Below, piece by piece: positions 1 to 8,907 of a stretch of DNA of 64,000 bases (its first letter is position 1; each line of letters begins with the position of its first letter). Origin of the DNA: Rhizobium sp. CCGE531 (GTDB taxonomy: Bacteria > Pseudomonadota > Alphaproteobacteria > Rhizobiales > Rhizobiaceae). The DNA is taken from contig NZ_CP032684.1 in assembly GCF_003627795.1 (NCBI RefSeq), positions 349,001 to 413,000 on the forward strand, given 5' to 3'. Under the pieces are notes generated by a model. It ran no database searches and was not told the DNA's origin. It saw nothing but the letters and a program-made list of their open reading frames with translations. The position numbers were made by a program, and so were the translations under genes.

Positions 1-753
1 GAGGTAGGCGACGTTGGCATTCGCCTGCTGCGGCGTCAGCTCCTGGCGGGCAATCTGTTCCGCGTCGGCAAAACGACCCTGCAGGCCGACGACCAGCGCC
101 AGGTTCTGCCGCACGCGGCTGTCGGCGCCCGGCTGCGAGACGGCCGAGCGAAGGTAGTTTTCGGCATTCTTGAGGTCGCCGGTCAGCACATAGGACATGC
201 CGAGATTGGAAAGAATTGTCGGCTCGTTAGGGACCAGCACCAGTGCATCGCGATATTTGGCGCGCGCATCGGCGGAGCGCCCGAGTTGGTCGAGGATGGC
301 ACCTTGTGCGGAAACCAGACGCCAGTCCGGCCGGTCCGGCAGTTGTGCGCGGTCGATGGTCGACAGCGCTTCGGCGAGCTGGCCCGCAGCCGCCTGTGCC
401 TTGCCGTAGGCGGCAAGCACGCCGCGATCGGTCGGATTGGCGATTGCCACCTGCTGCATGACGGCGAGCGCCTGGTCGTTGCGGCCACTCACGCGCAAGG
501 CATTGGCATAATTGACCCCGGCATCGCGATCTCTAGGATTGGCATCATAGGCCTTGCCGAATGTTGCCGTCGCCTGTGCGAGTTCGGTGCCGTTCATCGT
601 GTCGAGAGAATTCGACGTCTTCGGGATCGAACCGGTCGTCATCCGGTCTTTTCCGGTCGTCGTGCAGCTTGCGAGCGCTAGCGCCAGAAGTGCTGCGGAA
701 GCGCCCCGGAAAAGAAAGATTCTGAGTGACGACGCGGTTGAAACGGCGGGCAT
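1..753 (-). CDS. tadD: TadD-like TPR lipoprotein (Tad/Flp pilus), 3' end outside window
   Basis: The 5' part of a gene running off the left edge; 251 codons are visible. The start is ATG at 753, preceded by AGGGA about 9 nt upstream. The N-terminus is a lipoprotein signal with an LALASC lipobox (Cys about residue 30). After it come tetratricopeptide-type helices, for example ATFGKAYDANPRDRDAGVNY and repeats with NLGMSYVLTGDLKNAENYL. In Tad/Flp secretion systems TadD is a TPR outer-membrane lipoprotein thought to help assemble or localise the secretin. No other tad gene is visible here, so the pilus assignment rests on protein character and on the usual rhizobial gene order as I know it. A generic TPR lipoprotein is the alternative. 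Confidence 0.75.
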   Translation of the reverse strand, partial: MPAVSTASSLRIFLFRGASAALLALALASCTTTGKDRMTTGSIPKTSNSLDTMNGTELAQATATFGKAYDANPRDRDAGVNYANALRVSGRNDQALAVMQQVAIANPTDRGVLAAYGKAQAAAGQLAEALSTIDRAQLPDRPDWRLVSAQGAILDQLGRSADARAKYRDALVLVPNEPTILSNLGMSYVLTGDLKNAENYLRSAVSQPGADSRVRQNLALVVGLQGRFADAEQIARQELTPQQANANVAYL

Positions 754-902
754 TTCGCTTATCCCTGAATTCCATAAGTCTTGCGCGAGGCCTAGAATCG
801 GAACAGGGAAAGGTTCGACGCAATGTTCGCTCCAGCAATAATCTGTTAACCCTAACAGACGGTTAACTCTCGATTCTCTGAACTCATCATCAAAGGATAG
901 TC

Positions 903-2294
903 ATGGCCCCCTACCAGTACATCGAGCGTGCGACGCCCTTCAATTCGAAGGGTGGTGCGACGCTGCCGATCTTTGCTGTCACTCCGGCACATATCGAGAC
1001 CGGCACCATCGATCCCATCGCGCTCGATTGGGCCAGCAAGGCCGGTTACAAGGCGGAAAGCGGCTCGCTGCTGCTGATCCCGACGGCCGATGGACATCTG
1101 GGCGGGGCTTTGTTCGGGCTCGGCTCCAATCCCTCCGAACAGCCCTTCCTGACGGGAAGGCTCGCGCGCAGCCTGCCGGCGGGCGATTGGCATGTGGAAA
1201 CGGCGCCGCTGACGGCGAACCGGCTTTCGCTCGGCTTCGGCCTCGGCAGCTATCGCTTCGAGCGCTACAAATCCGAAAAGGCGCCGGCGCCGACGCTGAT
1301 GATCCCGCGCGATGCCGATGCCGCCGACATCAAGCGCCAGCTTGCCGGCGTCTTTCTCGCCCGCGATCTCATCAACACGCCCACCAACGATATGGGGCCG
1401 GAGCAGCTCGAAGCCGCCTTCCGGGCGCTTGCCGAACACTACAAGGCGGAGATGTCGGTCATCATCGGCGATGATCTCCTGAAGGAGAATTTCCCGCTCG
1501 TGCACACCGTCGGCCGCGCCAGCGCCGATGCGCCGCGCCTGCTGGAACTGCGCTGGGGCAAGAAGGGCCATCGCCGCATCACGCTGGTCGGCAAGGGCGT
1601 CTGCTTCGACACCGGCGGCCTCGACATCAAGCCGGCATCCTCGATGCTGCTGATGAAGAAGGACATGGGCGGTGCCGCGAACGTCATGGGCCTGGCGCTG
1701 ATGATCATGGACGCGAAGCTCAAGGTCGACCTGCGCGTCATCATTCCCGTCGTCGAGAACTCGATTTCGTCCAACGCCTTCCGCCCCGGTGATATCTACA
1801 CGAGCCGCAAGGGGCTGACGGTGCAGATCGACAATACGGATGCCGAGGGACGGCTGATCCTTGCCGATGCGCTTGCCTATGCCGATGAGGACGCGCCGGA
1901 CCTGATGATCGACATGGCGACGCTGACGGGCGCTGCCCGCGTCGCGCTCGGCCCCGACCTGCCGCCCTTCTTCACCGACGACGACGATCTTGCCCGCGAT
2001 CTGACCGAAGCGAGCCTGGAAACGGACGATCCGCTGTGGCGCATGCCGCTCTACATGGGCTACGACAAGGATATCCGCACGAAATTCGCCGATATCACCA
2101 ATGCTCCATCAGGCGGCATGGCCGGCTCCATCACCGCCGCCCTGTTCCTCAAGCGCTTCGTGACCAGAACGCCGAGCTGGGCCCATTTCGATATCTACGG
2201 CTGGGCGCAGAGCGAGCGGCCGCATTCGCCCGGCGGCGGCGAGGCGCAGGCGATCCGCGCGCTGTACCATCACATCAGGCAGAGCGTTCGGTAG
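903..2294 (+). CDS. M17 family leucyl aminopeptidase
   Basis: A 463-residue cytosolic metallo-aminopeptidase that removes N-terminal residues from peptides. The M17 signature NTDAEGRL is at residues 311-318, and the metal and substrate-binding lysine lies in GKGVCFDTGG (Lys231). The short N-terminal domain (about 1-150) is diverged, as in the rhizobial paralogues that are shorter than E. coli PepA (about 500 residues). The start ATG follows AAAGGAT. It is co-directional with the MarR-like and NlpC/P60 genes, but a palindromic repeat lies between them. A role in turning over peptides, possibly murein-derived, is suggested by the NlpC/P60 neighbour but is inference. Confidence 0.93.
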   Translation: MAPYQYIERATPFNSKGGATLPIFAVTPAHIETGTIDPIALDWASKAGYKAESGSLLLIPTADGHLGGALFGLGSNPSEQPFLTGRLARSLPAGDWHVETAPLTANRLSLGFGLGSYRFERYKSEKAPAPTLMIPRDADAADIKRQLAGVFLARDLINTPTNDMGPEQLEAAFRALAEHYKAEMSVIIGDDLLKENFPLVHTVGRASADAPRLLELRWGKKGHRRITLVGKGVCFDTGGLDIKPASSMLLMKKDMGGAANVMGLALMIMDAKLKVDLRVIIPVVENSISSNAFRPGDIYTSRKGLTVQIDNTDAEGRLILADALAYADEDAPDLMIDMATLTGAARVALGPDLPPFFTDDDDLARDLTEASLETDDPLWRMPLYMGYDKDIRTKFADITNAPSGGMAGSITAALFLKRFVTRTPSWAHFDIYGWAQSERPHSPGGGEAQAIRALYHHIRQSVR

Positions 2295-2318
2295 GATCGA
2301 CGAACTGCCCGTCATCCG

Positions 2319-2466
2319 CCCTCGTGGTTCGAGGCTACGGTCCTGCGGACCTTCGCACCTCACCATGAGGGCTGCTCCTCTTGCCGGTTGCGAATTCGCT
2401 CCGCCTCATGGTGAGGTGCCTTGTTGCCGCAGCGTTAGCGTAGGCGGCAAGGCCTCGAACCACGGG
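2319..2466. repeat. RIME-like palindromic intergenic repeat, copy 1
   Basis: A nested inverted repeat. The outer arms are CTCGTGGTTCGAGGC and GCCTCGAACCAC. The inner arms are GCACCTCACCATGAGG and CCTCATGGTGAGGTGC. Arms of the same type recur near 12.7 kb and 33.2 kb. It sits just after the aminopeptidase gene and resembles the Rhizobium intergenic mosaic elements (RIME); that family name is from memory. It may also fold at the 3' end of the upstream transcript. Confidence 0.75.
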
Positions 2467-2547
2467 GCGGCCACAGATCGTTTCGCCGTTAGTCCCCTTG
2501 AAACCGCCACGATCTTGGCTGAGGCTGGAACGGTAGCGTAACGAATT

Positions 2548-2904
2548 TTGGGGTTGCCCTTGCCGCTTGAACTCTCTGCCTCGCAGGCTCTAGGCCTCTG
2601 GCATGGCGTGACGCTCGCTCAGGTGCGCCGCGAGGACCATGATTTGACGCTGCGGCAGACGGCGATCCTGCTTCAGATTTATCTCGTGCCGCCGCCGCAT
2701 ACCGTGCGCGGCCTTGCCGCGACGCTCGGCGTCACCAAGCCGGTCATCACTCGGGCGCTTGACACCATGGGCGTGATGGGATTGGTCGATCGCGTGCGTG
2801 ACGATCGCGACCGCCGCAACGTCATCATTAAGCGTACAGTCACCGGCGCGCTCTATCTTGAAAAACTCGGCGATCTCGTCATTGAGCACGGCCGCAAATT
2901 GTAA
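2548..2904 (+). CDS. MarR-like winged-helix regulator
   Basis: A 118-residue protein with a MarR-type winged helix. Residues about 50-95 carry a recognition-helix pattern (VRGLAATLGVTKPVITRALDTM), then a wing containing RVRDDRDRRNVIIKRTVTG. It is shorter than typical MarR proteins (about 140-150) and may lack part of the dimerisation helices. No ATG lies near the N-terminus. The start given is TTG; another TTG lies two codons downstream (2554), so the exact start is uncertain. The gene ends 16 nt before the NlpC/P60 gene, so they are probably co-transcribed and it may regulate that gene. The ligand is unknown. Confidence 0.75.
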   Translation: MGLPLPLELSASQALGLWHGVTLAQVRREDHDLTLRQTAILLQIYLVPPPHTVRGLAATLGVTKPVITRALDTMGVMGLVDRVRDDRDRRNVIIKRTVTGALYLEKLGDLVIEHGRKL

Positions 2905-2920
2905 TCTCAGGAATTTCGTC

Positions 2921-3775
2921 ATGACGCTCGACCGCCGCCTCAATGCCTTCAGGCCCGATCTTGCCGAGGTCTCTCTTAAAGGCAAAGTCGAGGCCGAGCG
3001 CTTCATCGAGGGCAGCAGCGCACGCGTCGCCGTTCCCGTCGTCGCGCTTCGGCCCAAGCCGGATCTCGCCTCGGGCATCGATACCGAGCTCTTGATGGGT
3101 GAGGAGGTCACGGTTTTCGAACGCCACAATGGCTGGTGTTGGGTGAAGGCGCTCTCCGACGACTATGTCGGCTATCTCCCCGAAGCGGCGGTCAAGCAAG
3201 GCGCGGCGGCACCGACCCATGTCGTCATTCCCCAGCGCACCTTCCTCTACCCCGAGCCGGAACTGCGCAAGCCGCATGCCGCAGTCCTCTCCATGGGCAG
3301 CCTCGTGTGCGTTACCGGCACGGCGGAGGCGCGGGGCAATCACTATGTTGTCCTGGAGGACGGTACCGCCATCTTCGCCAAGCATGTGAAGCCGATCGGC
3401 GACAACCGGGGCGGCGACTTTGTCGACGTCGCCTTGCGCTTTATCGAGACGCCCTATCTATGGGGCGGACGCTCCGGGCTTGGCATCGATTGTTCCGGCC
3501 TCGTGCAGCTGGCGCTGTCGATGACGGGCCGCGCAGCACCGCGCGATACCGACATGCAGGCCGCAGGACTCGGCCGGCCGATTGCCCGCGACGAGCTGAA
3601 GCGCGGCGATTTCGTCTTCTGGAAGGGCCATGTCGCCATCATGGAAGATCCGGAAACCATCGTCCACGCCAACGGCCACACCATGACCGTCGCTCGCGAG
3701 AATTTTGCAGCCGCCATCGAGCGTATCGGTTGGCTTTACGGTCAGCCGACGGGTTATCGACGTTTCGTCGACTGA
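2921..3775 (+). CDS. NlpC/P60 family cell-wall peptidase with SH3b-like N-terminus
   Basis: A 284-residue protein starting at ATG 2921 after CAGGAA. Residues about 35-150 look like tandem bacterial SH3 modules (ELLMGEEVTVFERHNGWCWV, then YVGYLPEAAV). The C-terminal NlpC/P60 domain has catalytic Cys191 in GIDCSGLVQ, His237 in GHVAIM and a third polar residue at His249 (IVHANGH). Such enzymes cleave peptide stems of peptidoglycan, typically the gamma-D-Glu-diaminopimelate bond. No signal peptide is evident, so the protein may act on recycled muropeptides in the cytoplasm, in line with the M17 peptidase upstream. That last point is inference. Confidence 0.92.
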   Translation: MTLDRRLNAFRPDLAEVSLKGKVEAERFIEGSSARVAVPVVALRPKPDLASGIDTELLMGEEVTVFERHNGWCWVKALSDDYVGYLPEAAVKQGAAAPTHVVIPQRTFLYPEPELRKPHAAVLSMGSLVCVTGTAEARGNHYVVLEDGTAIFAKHVKPIGDNRGGDFVDVALRFIETPYLWGGRSGLGIDCSGLVQLALSMTGRAAPRDTDMQAAGLGRPIARDELKRGDFVFWKGHVAIMEDPETIVHANGHTMTVARENFAAAIERIGWLYGQPTGYRRFVD

Positions 3776-3848
3776 TCCGCTCCGGAACCGCTCTTTCTCT
3801 CGCTCGTTATCTCTTTGATCGAGATATCCTATCGAGAGGAGAACACAC

Positions 3849-4088
3849 ATGCCCATCACGGCAATGGAAAAGACGGTCCGGGATATTCTGCTCGACAGCC
3901 ACATGCGCAAGAGCGGCAAGATCGACAGGCTGCGCGAGCTGCAGAGCGAGGCTCGGGCTATCCAGCGTGCCGGCAGCGAAAGCGCCATGAGCGCGGATGA
4001 TGGTCTTCAGGATGATCTGCGCGTGATCGAGAAGGCGTTGCACGATCTTCACGCCGATATCAAGGAAAAGGGTGCCGCCACCCTTTAG
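3849..4088 (+). CDS. Small conserved-looking hypothetical protein
   Basis: A 79-residue soluble protein with a good ribosome binding site (GAGAGGAG, 8 nt before ATG). It is rich in charged helix-forming residues (KSGKIDRLRELQSEARAI; DLRVIEKALHDLHADIKEK), suggesting a short helical or coiled-coil protein. I do not recognise a family. It lies 73 nt after the NlpC/P60 gene and converges on the EamA gene. Codon use resembles the neighbours. Confidence 0.65.
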   Translation: MPITAMEKTVRDILLDSHMRKSGKIDRLRELQSEARAIQRAGSESAMSADDGLQDDLRVIEKALHDLHADIKEKGAATL

Positions 4089-4111
4089 GCGACGGCACCC
4101 GAACGGTCATC

Positions 4112-5077
4112 TTACGGCGTGCGCGGTCGAGCGATCCAAATCCCGGCGATGATGACGATGCCGCCAAGGGCCTGTATCAGCGTGACGTTTTCGCCGAACA
4201 GGAACCAGGCGAAAAGCGCGGCTGCGATCGATTCCAGGAAAATGACGAGGGAGGAAAAAACGGTCGGCAGCCGTCCGAGCGCCACCGAAAGCAGGCCTTG
4301 TCCGCCGGCATGGCTGATGAGGCCCAGCGCCAGGAGAACGCACCATCCCGAAATCGACTGCGGCAATATCCGCGGCTCGAAGAAGAACGCGACCAGGAAC
4401 AGGATCGTGGCGGTGATGATGCTGAGTTCGAAGGTGACGCGTGCTGCATTCGTTTTCGGGCGCGCCGCGCCGACCGCCAGGAAATAGAGGCCGAAGAACG
4501 CGCCGGTGATGATGGCAAGCGCGTCGCCGACGGCGCGGCTCGGATTGAATGCAAGGCTTTGCGCCACAAGCGCAGTGCCGCCGGCAAGGCAGACCAGAAG
4601 TCCGATGAGCGTGGTGCGATCGACCCTCTGCCGCAGAAGAAGCCAGCCGAAGATGACGACCCAGAGAGGCGCCATGGTCGCAAAGAACGTGGCATTGGCA
4701 ATCGTCGTCCGCATGATGGCGAGGTGCCAGAAGAACAGGTCGCCCGTAAACGCGATGCCGGCGAGAATGATCGGCAGCGTAAAGCTGGCGCGAGGTGCCG
4801 TGACGTCCGAAGCCTCCGCATATCGCATCCAGATCCAGAGGATAGGCAGCGCCAGGAAGACGCGCCAGAACGCGCTGGCGAAAGGCCCGACATCGGCCAG
4901 GCGCACGAGGCTTGGGGAGATGCTCATGGCGAGCGCGGCAAGGAGCATCGCCACCACCCCGAAAAGGAATCCTTTCGAGGCGTCGGAACCTGTCTTGGCG
5001 GCAGCATGGCGGTTTGAACCTGTCCTCTCGCCAGGATCTGCGGCGCCTGTATCGTAATCGGTGTCCGGCTGTGACAT
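4112..5077 (-). CDS. EamA (DMT) family inner-membrane transporter
   Basis: A 321-residue protein with about ten hydrophobic segments in two homologous halves, the EamA/RhaT arrangement. Family features include the first-half EamA segment FASAFWRVFLALPIL and the second-half stretch HAGGQGLLSVALGRLPTVFS. A charged N-terminal tail of about 35 residues precedes the first membrane helix. The start ATG at 5077 follows AAAGG. EamA proteins often export amino acids or other small metabolites. It diverges from an Lrp/AsnC regulator 124 bp away, a pairing common for amino-acid exporters, so control by that regulator and an amino-acid substrate are plausible but unproven. Confidence 0.9.
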   Translation of the reverse strand: MSQPDTDYDTGAADPGERTGSNRHAAAKTGSDASKGFLFGVVAMLLAALAMSISPSLVRLADVGPFASAFWRVFLALPILWIWMRYAEASDVTAPRASFTLPIILAGIAFTGDLFFWHLAIMRTTIANATFFATMAPLWVVIFGWLLLRQRVDRTTLIGLLVCLAGGTALVAQSLAFNPSRAVGDALAIITGAFFGLYFLAVGAARPKTNAARVTFELSIITATILFLVAFFFEPRILPQSISGWCVLLALGLISHAGGQGLLSVALGRLPTVFSSLVIFLESIAAALFAWFLFGENVTLIQALGGIVIIAGIWIARPRTP

Positions 5078-5201
5078 TCTCGAGCCTTTGCAAGTCAGGT
5101 GATTTGTGGCGCAAAGCTAGTACATGCGGGAAGAGTATTTGGCTCCATTTTGGCGGTTTTCATGCAATTTTGTTTCCTCTTTGCGGTAAGGATGTTTTGA
5201 A

Positions 5202-5681
5202 ATGCGCAAACCCGCCGATCTCGATGAATTCGACCTGGCGATTCTCGATCTTCTTCAGAAGGACAGCACCGTTCCGCAGCGCAAGATCGGTGAACTGATC
5301 AATCTCTCGGCGCCCGCCGTGCAGCGGCGCATCAAGCGCATGCAGGCCGATGGCGTCATTGAGGCGAATATCGCGGTCGTCGATCCGGCGACCGTCGCCT
5401 TGCCGATCACCATCATCGTCGAAGTGCAGATCGCCGACGAACGCTATGAGCTCATCAATGCGATAAAACGCAGCTTCCTGCAGGCGCCGGAAGTGCAGCA
5501 ATGCTATCAGGTGACGGGCGAAGCGGATTTCGTTCTCGTCGTGATGGTCGCCAGCATGGTCGAATATCAGGTGCTCTGCCGCCGCCTTTTCCACGACAAT
5601 CCGAATGTCACGAAGTTCAAATCACTCGTCTCCATGGACCGGGTGAAGATTGGCCTTTCCCTGCCATTGAGGCGGGACTAG
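5202..5681 (+). CDS. Lrp/AsnC family transcriptional regulator
   Basis: A 159-residue protein. The N-terminal helix-turn-helix (residues about 8-60) has the family pattern DEFDLAILDLLQKDS and LINLSAPAVQRRIKRMQADG. The C-terminal RAM ligand-binding domain (about 70-150) contains VQQCYQVTGEADFVLVVMV. The start ATG follows AAGGATG. It probably binds an amino acid and controls the divergent EamA exporter through the 124-bp intergenic region. Confidence 0.93.
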   Translation: MRKPADLDEFDLAILDLLQKDSTVPQRKIGELINLSAPAVQRRIKRMQADGVIEANIAVVDPATVALPITIIVEVQIADERYELINAIKRSFLQAPEVQQCYQVTGEADFVLVVMVASMVEYQVLCRRLFHDNPNVTKFKSLVSMDRVKIGLSLPLRRD

Positions 5682-5703
5682 GTAGAGCGCGCATCCAGCG
5701 AGG

Positions 5704-6231
5704 CTAAGCGCCGCTTCTCGGAAGGATGCTACGAACATCTATCGCATCCCAATGCGCCATGACTTTTTCTTGAAAGCGCGCTTTGTCAAATATGACTTCT
5801 CCATCGTCCTGGGTCCGAAAAATATCATCCTTGGACACAACAGCTTCTAGAAAGCGCGGCGACCGTTTGTTCAAATCATAAGAAAAGTGACTGTGCAGGT
5901 ATTCAAAGGAGAACATTGCAACGCAATAGTTGTCGAATGCTTCATATTGCGAAAAGTTGGCTGTGGCACATTCGTCCAAGGTCATGACTGGATAGAAGTA
6001 CCGTCCGCGAAAGCGCGAATTTGATTTGAAACGCTTGAGGACACCAACGTCTTCAAGCGCATCGGCTGGCCACTCCCAATTGCCCATATAGTCATGGCTG
6101 AACGCCTCACGAAGGACGCCGTTCTCATCAAGGCCCGAGTAAAAGTCTGCGTACTTTCGGTCGTCATCTATTTTCCGGTAAACCTCAAACAGGAACTCAT
6201 ACAAAAGCGCTGCCACGGTTGTATTCTGCAA
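5704..6231 (-). CDS. Unrecognised 175-residue protein in atypical DNA
   Basis: The start is TTG at 6231, 9 nt after a strong Shine-Dalgarno GGGGAG. The protein is acidic and aromatic-rich (DDDRKYADFYSG, YMGNWEWPADALEDV, FSFEYLHSHFSYDLNKRSP) with no signal peptide or membrane segment. I recognise no family. Base composition is visibly more AT-rich than flanking genes, and the gene sits alone between the Lrp regulator and the amidase, next to about 390 bp with no credible gene. This looks like acquired DNA. An immunity or antitoxin-like role is possible, but nothing in the sequence proves it. Confidence 0.6.
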   Translation of the reverse strand: MQNTTVAALLYEFLFEVYRKIDDDRKYADFYSGLDENGVLREAFSHDYMGNWEWPADALEDVGVLKRFKSNSRFRGRYFYPVMTLDECATANFSQYEAFDNYCVAMFSFEYLHSHFSYDLNKRSPRFLEAVVSKDDIFRTQDDGEVIFDKARFQEKVMAHWDAIDVRSILPRSGA

Positions 6232-6625
6232 TTTCTGAATCTCCCCACCCTAGCTCGGCTTTTAGGACTATCCCGCAATTGTCGGGCTATGCACCTGGCG
6301 ACTAGGTCGCACAATTCCGTGTCGCAAGTGCAAGTTAGGAACGGAGTCGTTTGAGCTTGCACGCTCCTTATGGCAGTCTCACTAACCCTGAACGATCGTG
6401 GCATCCCGGCATACGGTTCTCTCTTGGTTTTACTTTCGACGACCGGACCTGTTGCCCATCGAACCGCTCGCCTCGATCTTGATGACGTCATCCCTCAAAG
6501 TCCACGGGAATGTTGCTTCTGCGCGGAGAACAATGAACGTGATCTCCGCACAGATCGTCTGTCTTGGGAAGGCATGAAATCGTCTACCGAAGGGCAAACA
6601 AAATTCACAGACCAACGGCGGGGTG
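6232..6625. other. Gene-poor intergenic region
   Basis: About 390 bp with no ORF that resembles a real protein and no RNA gene I recognise. The first few bases hold the ribosome binding site of the minus-strand 175-residue gene. Composition is mixed and lower in GC than the amidase beyond it. It may be a degraded remnant. Confidence 0.5.
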
Positions 6626-8017
6626 TCAACTCGGACGCTTCGGCCAGGTTGCGACGCCGCCGGTCCAATCCTCATAGGCTTTGGAGAGGCGAAGCACCAG
6701 CATGTCGCCGAAGCGCGGGCCGACGATCTGCAGGCCGATCGGCATGCCGGAGCGGGAAAAGCCGCAATTGATCGACGAGGCCGGCTGCTCCGACATGTTC
6801 CACGGAACCGTGAAGCCGATGTGCTCGAAGGGCAGGGCGGGGTCGTTGGTGGGGGAAGCCCATTCGGCGGGATAGGAGACGATCGGATTGGTCGGCGAGA
6901 GCACGGCGTCGACTTCGGTAAAGAGCTTGCCGCAGCTCTTGCGCATCTCGATCGTCTGGTTGAAGCCGCGAACGGCATCGACGCCGCTGACGTTGGCGCC
7001 GCCCTTCGCCCAGCTATGGATATAGGGCAGGATTAAGTCGCGGCGCTCTTCGCTCAATCCCATGATGTCGCCCCAGAAGCGCGCGCGCCAGAAGAGATCG
7101 AGCCCGTCGAGCATCTGCCTGGTCAGCACCGGGGCGACGTCGATGATGACGGCACCTGCTTCCTCGAAGCGCCTGGCGGCGGCCACGACCGCATCGCGCA
7201 CCTCGTCATCGACGGGCAGCCCGCAGCCCGCGTCCAGCATCAGACCGATCTTCATGCCGCCGACATCGATGTCGAGATTCATCCAGTCGATGTTATCGGG
7301 CGGCAGGCTGGTGCCGTCGCGCCAGTCGGGACGCGAGAGCGTCGCCATGGAGAAGGCGGCATCCTCGACCGTGCGGGTCATCGGTCCGGCGCATCGGCCG
7401 AGATAGTAGGGATCGACAGGAATGCGGCCATGGCTGGGCTTAAAGCCGAAAATGCCGGTCCAACCTGCCGGCAGGCGCACCGAGCCGCCAATGTCGGTGC
7501 CGATATGCAGCGGTCCATAGCCGGCTGCGGCCGCCGCCGATGCACCGGCGCTGGAGCCGCCCGGATTTTGGCTGGGATCCCACGGATTGCGGCTGAGCTT
7601 GTGGAAGCTGGAGAGGCCGGAGGAGAGCATGCCGTAGTCGGGGCACGTGGTCTTGGCGAAAATCACCGCGCCGTCCTCGCGCAGGCGGGCGGCGATCGGC
7701 GCATCCTCGGCGGCGGGAACCAGCTCGACGGCCGCCGTGCCGAGCGGCACCGGCTGGCCCTTGGTGGCGATCAGCTCCTTCAGCGTCACCGGAATGCCGT
7801 CCAGGGCTCCAAGCGGCGTGCCCTTAGCCCAGCGCTCCGTGGAGGCGGCCGCCTGCTTGCGTGCATCTTCTGGATCATAGGCATAGAGAGCAGCGATTGT
7901 CGGCTCCCATGCCTCGATATGCTGTTCGAGCGCCAGCCAGTATTCGCTGGGGGACAGGCTCTTGTCGGCAAATTTGCGCCTGAGGTCTTGGATGGAAAGA
8001 TCGGTCGGTTCGGTCAT
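6626..8017 (-). CDS. Amidase signature family hydrolase
   Basis: A 463-residue amidase. The catalytic triad is recognisable as Lys80 (VTLKEL), cis-Ser155 (NPGGSSAGAS) and nucleophile Ser179 (GTDIGGSVRLP), with spacing like GatA and FAAH. There is no signal peptide, so it acts in the cytoplasm on carboxamides or amidated peptides. The full family length is present. It is the last gene of an operon with two dipeptide-type permeases, a binding protein and a P1-family peptidase, so it probably hydrolyses the imported substrate. It is not expected to be GatA, as gatB and gatC are absent nearby. The exact substrate is unknown. Confidence 0.92.
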   Translation of the reverse strand: MTEPTDLSIQDLRRKFADKSLSPSEYWLALEQHIEAWEPTIAALYAYDPEDARKQAAASTERWAKGTPLGALDGIPVTLKELIATKGQPVPLGTAAVELVPAAEDAPIAARLREDGAVIFAKTTCPDYGMLSSGLSSFHKLSRNPWDPSQNPGGSSAGASAAAAAGYGPLHIGTDIGGSVRLPAGWTGIFGFKPSHGRIPVDPYYLGRCAGPMTRTVEDAAFSMATLSRPDWRDGTSLPPDNIDWMNLDIDVGGMKIGLMLDAGCGLPVDDEVRDAVVAAARRFEEAGAVIIDVAPVLTRQMLDGLDLFWRARFWGDIMGLSEERRDLILPYIHSWAKGGANVSGVDAVRGFNQTIEMRKSCGKLFTEVDAVLSPTNPIVSYPAEWASPTNDPALPFEHIGFTVPWNMSEQPASSINCGFSRSGMPIGLQIVGPRFGDMLVLRLSKAYEDWTGGVATWPKRPS

Positions 8018-8040
8018 GATCTATACTCTTCATGTCTCAA

Positions 8041-8907
8041 TCAGCGCGTCGCCTCGCGGGGGTCGAGGAGATCGCGCAGCCCGTCGCCGAGCAAGTTGAA
8101 GCCGAGGACTGACAGTGCGATGGCAAGACCCGGCAGCAGGGCCAGCCACGGCGCGACTTGGAAATAGGTCTGCGCATCGGCCAGCATCCGGCCCCAGGTT
8201 GGTGCCGGCGGCGGCACGCTCAGACCCAGGAAGGCAAGCCCGGCCTCCGTCAGGATCGCAAGGCCGAGCTGGATCGTCGCCTGGACGATGATGCTGCCCA
8301 TGATGTTCGGCAGGACATGGCGCAGCGTGATCGCGAGCTGCGTGTTGCCGATCGCGCGCGCCGCCAGCACATAGTCCCGGCTCCAGGCCTGGAGGGCGGA
8401 ACCGAGCGCGACGCGGGCAAAGACCGGCACCATGAAGACCGCAATGGCGATGATGGCCGTCATGCGTCCCGTCCCGAGAAATGCGCCGAGGATCATCGCC
8501 GACAGGATCGGCGGCAGCGCGAAGATCACGTCGCAGGCGCGCATGACCAGCGCCTCGAACAGGCCGCGTTGGGCGGCGGCGGAAACACCGATGATCGTGC
8601 CCAGCGTCCCGCCGATGGCGACGGCCGAAACGGAGATCGACAGCGAATTCCAGCAGCCGGCCATCAGCATTGACAGGACATCATGGCCGAGCTGATCCGT
8701 GCCGAGAAGCCCGAAGCCGAAGGGTGGTTGCAGCTTGTGGGCGATCTGCATCTTCGCCGGCGGTATCGGCGTCCAGAACAGCGAGACGATGGCGACGCAG
8801 GCAAGGGCGACGGTGATCAGGATGCCGACCATCAGGTTCGCGCGCCGCAGCGCTCGAAAACGACGGCGGGAGGGCTGGGCGGCGGCTCTGGTTTCGGCTG
8901 TAATCAT
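8041..8907 (-). CDS. Peptide-type ABC transporter permease (DppC-like)
   Basis: A 288-residue inner-membrane permease of the DppC/OppC type. It has an N-terminal helix after a basic tail, an N-terminal OppC_N region (LQPPFGFGLLGTDQLGHDVLS) and a BPD_transp_1 core with the EAA loop (YVLAARAIGNTQLAITLRHVLPN). The start ATG overlaps the end of the upstream permease by 4 nt, implying translational coupling, and GGGAGG lies upstream. Together with DppB it forms the channel of an oligopeptide or related importer. Confidence 0.94.
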   Translation of the reverse strand: MITAETRAAAQPSRRRFRALRRANLMVGILITVALACVAIVSLFWTPIPPAKMQIAHKLQPPFGFGLLGTDQLGHDVLSMLMAGCWNSLSISVSAVAIGGTLGTIIGVSAAAQRGLFEALVMRACDVIFALPPILSAMILGAFLGTGRMTAIIAIAVFMVPVFARVALGSALQAWSRDYVLAARAIGNTQLAITLRHVLPNIMGSIIVQATIQLGLAILTEAGLAFLGLSVPPPAPTWGRMLADAQTYFQVAPWLALLPGLAIALSVLGFNLLGDGLRDLLDPREATR

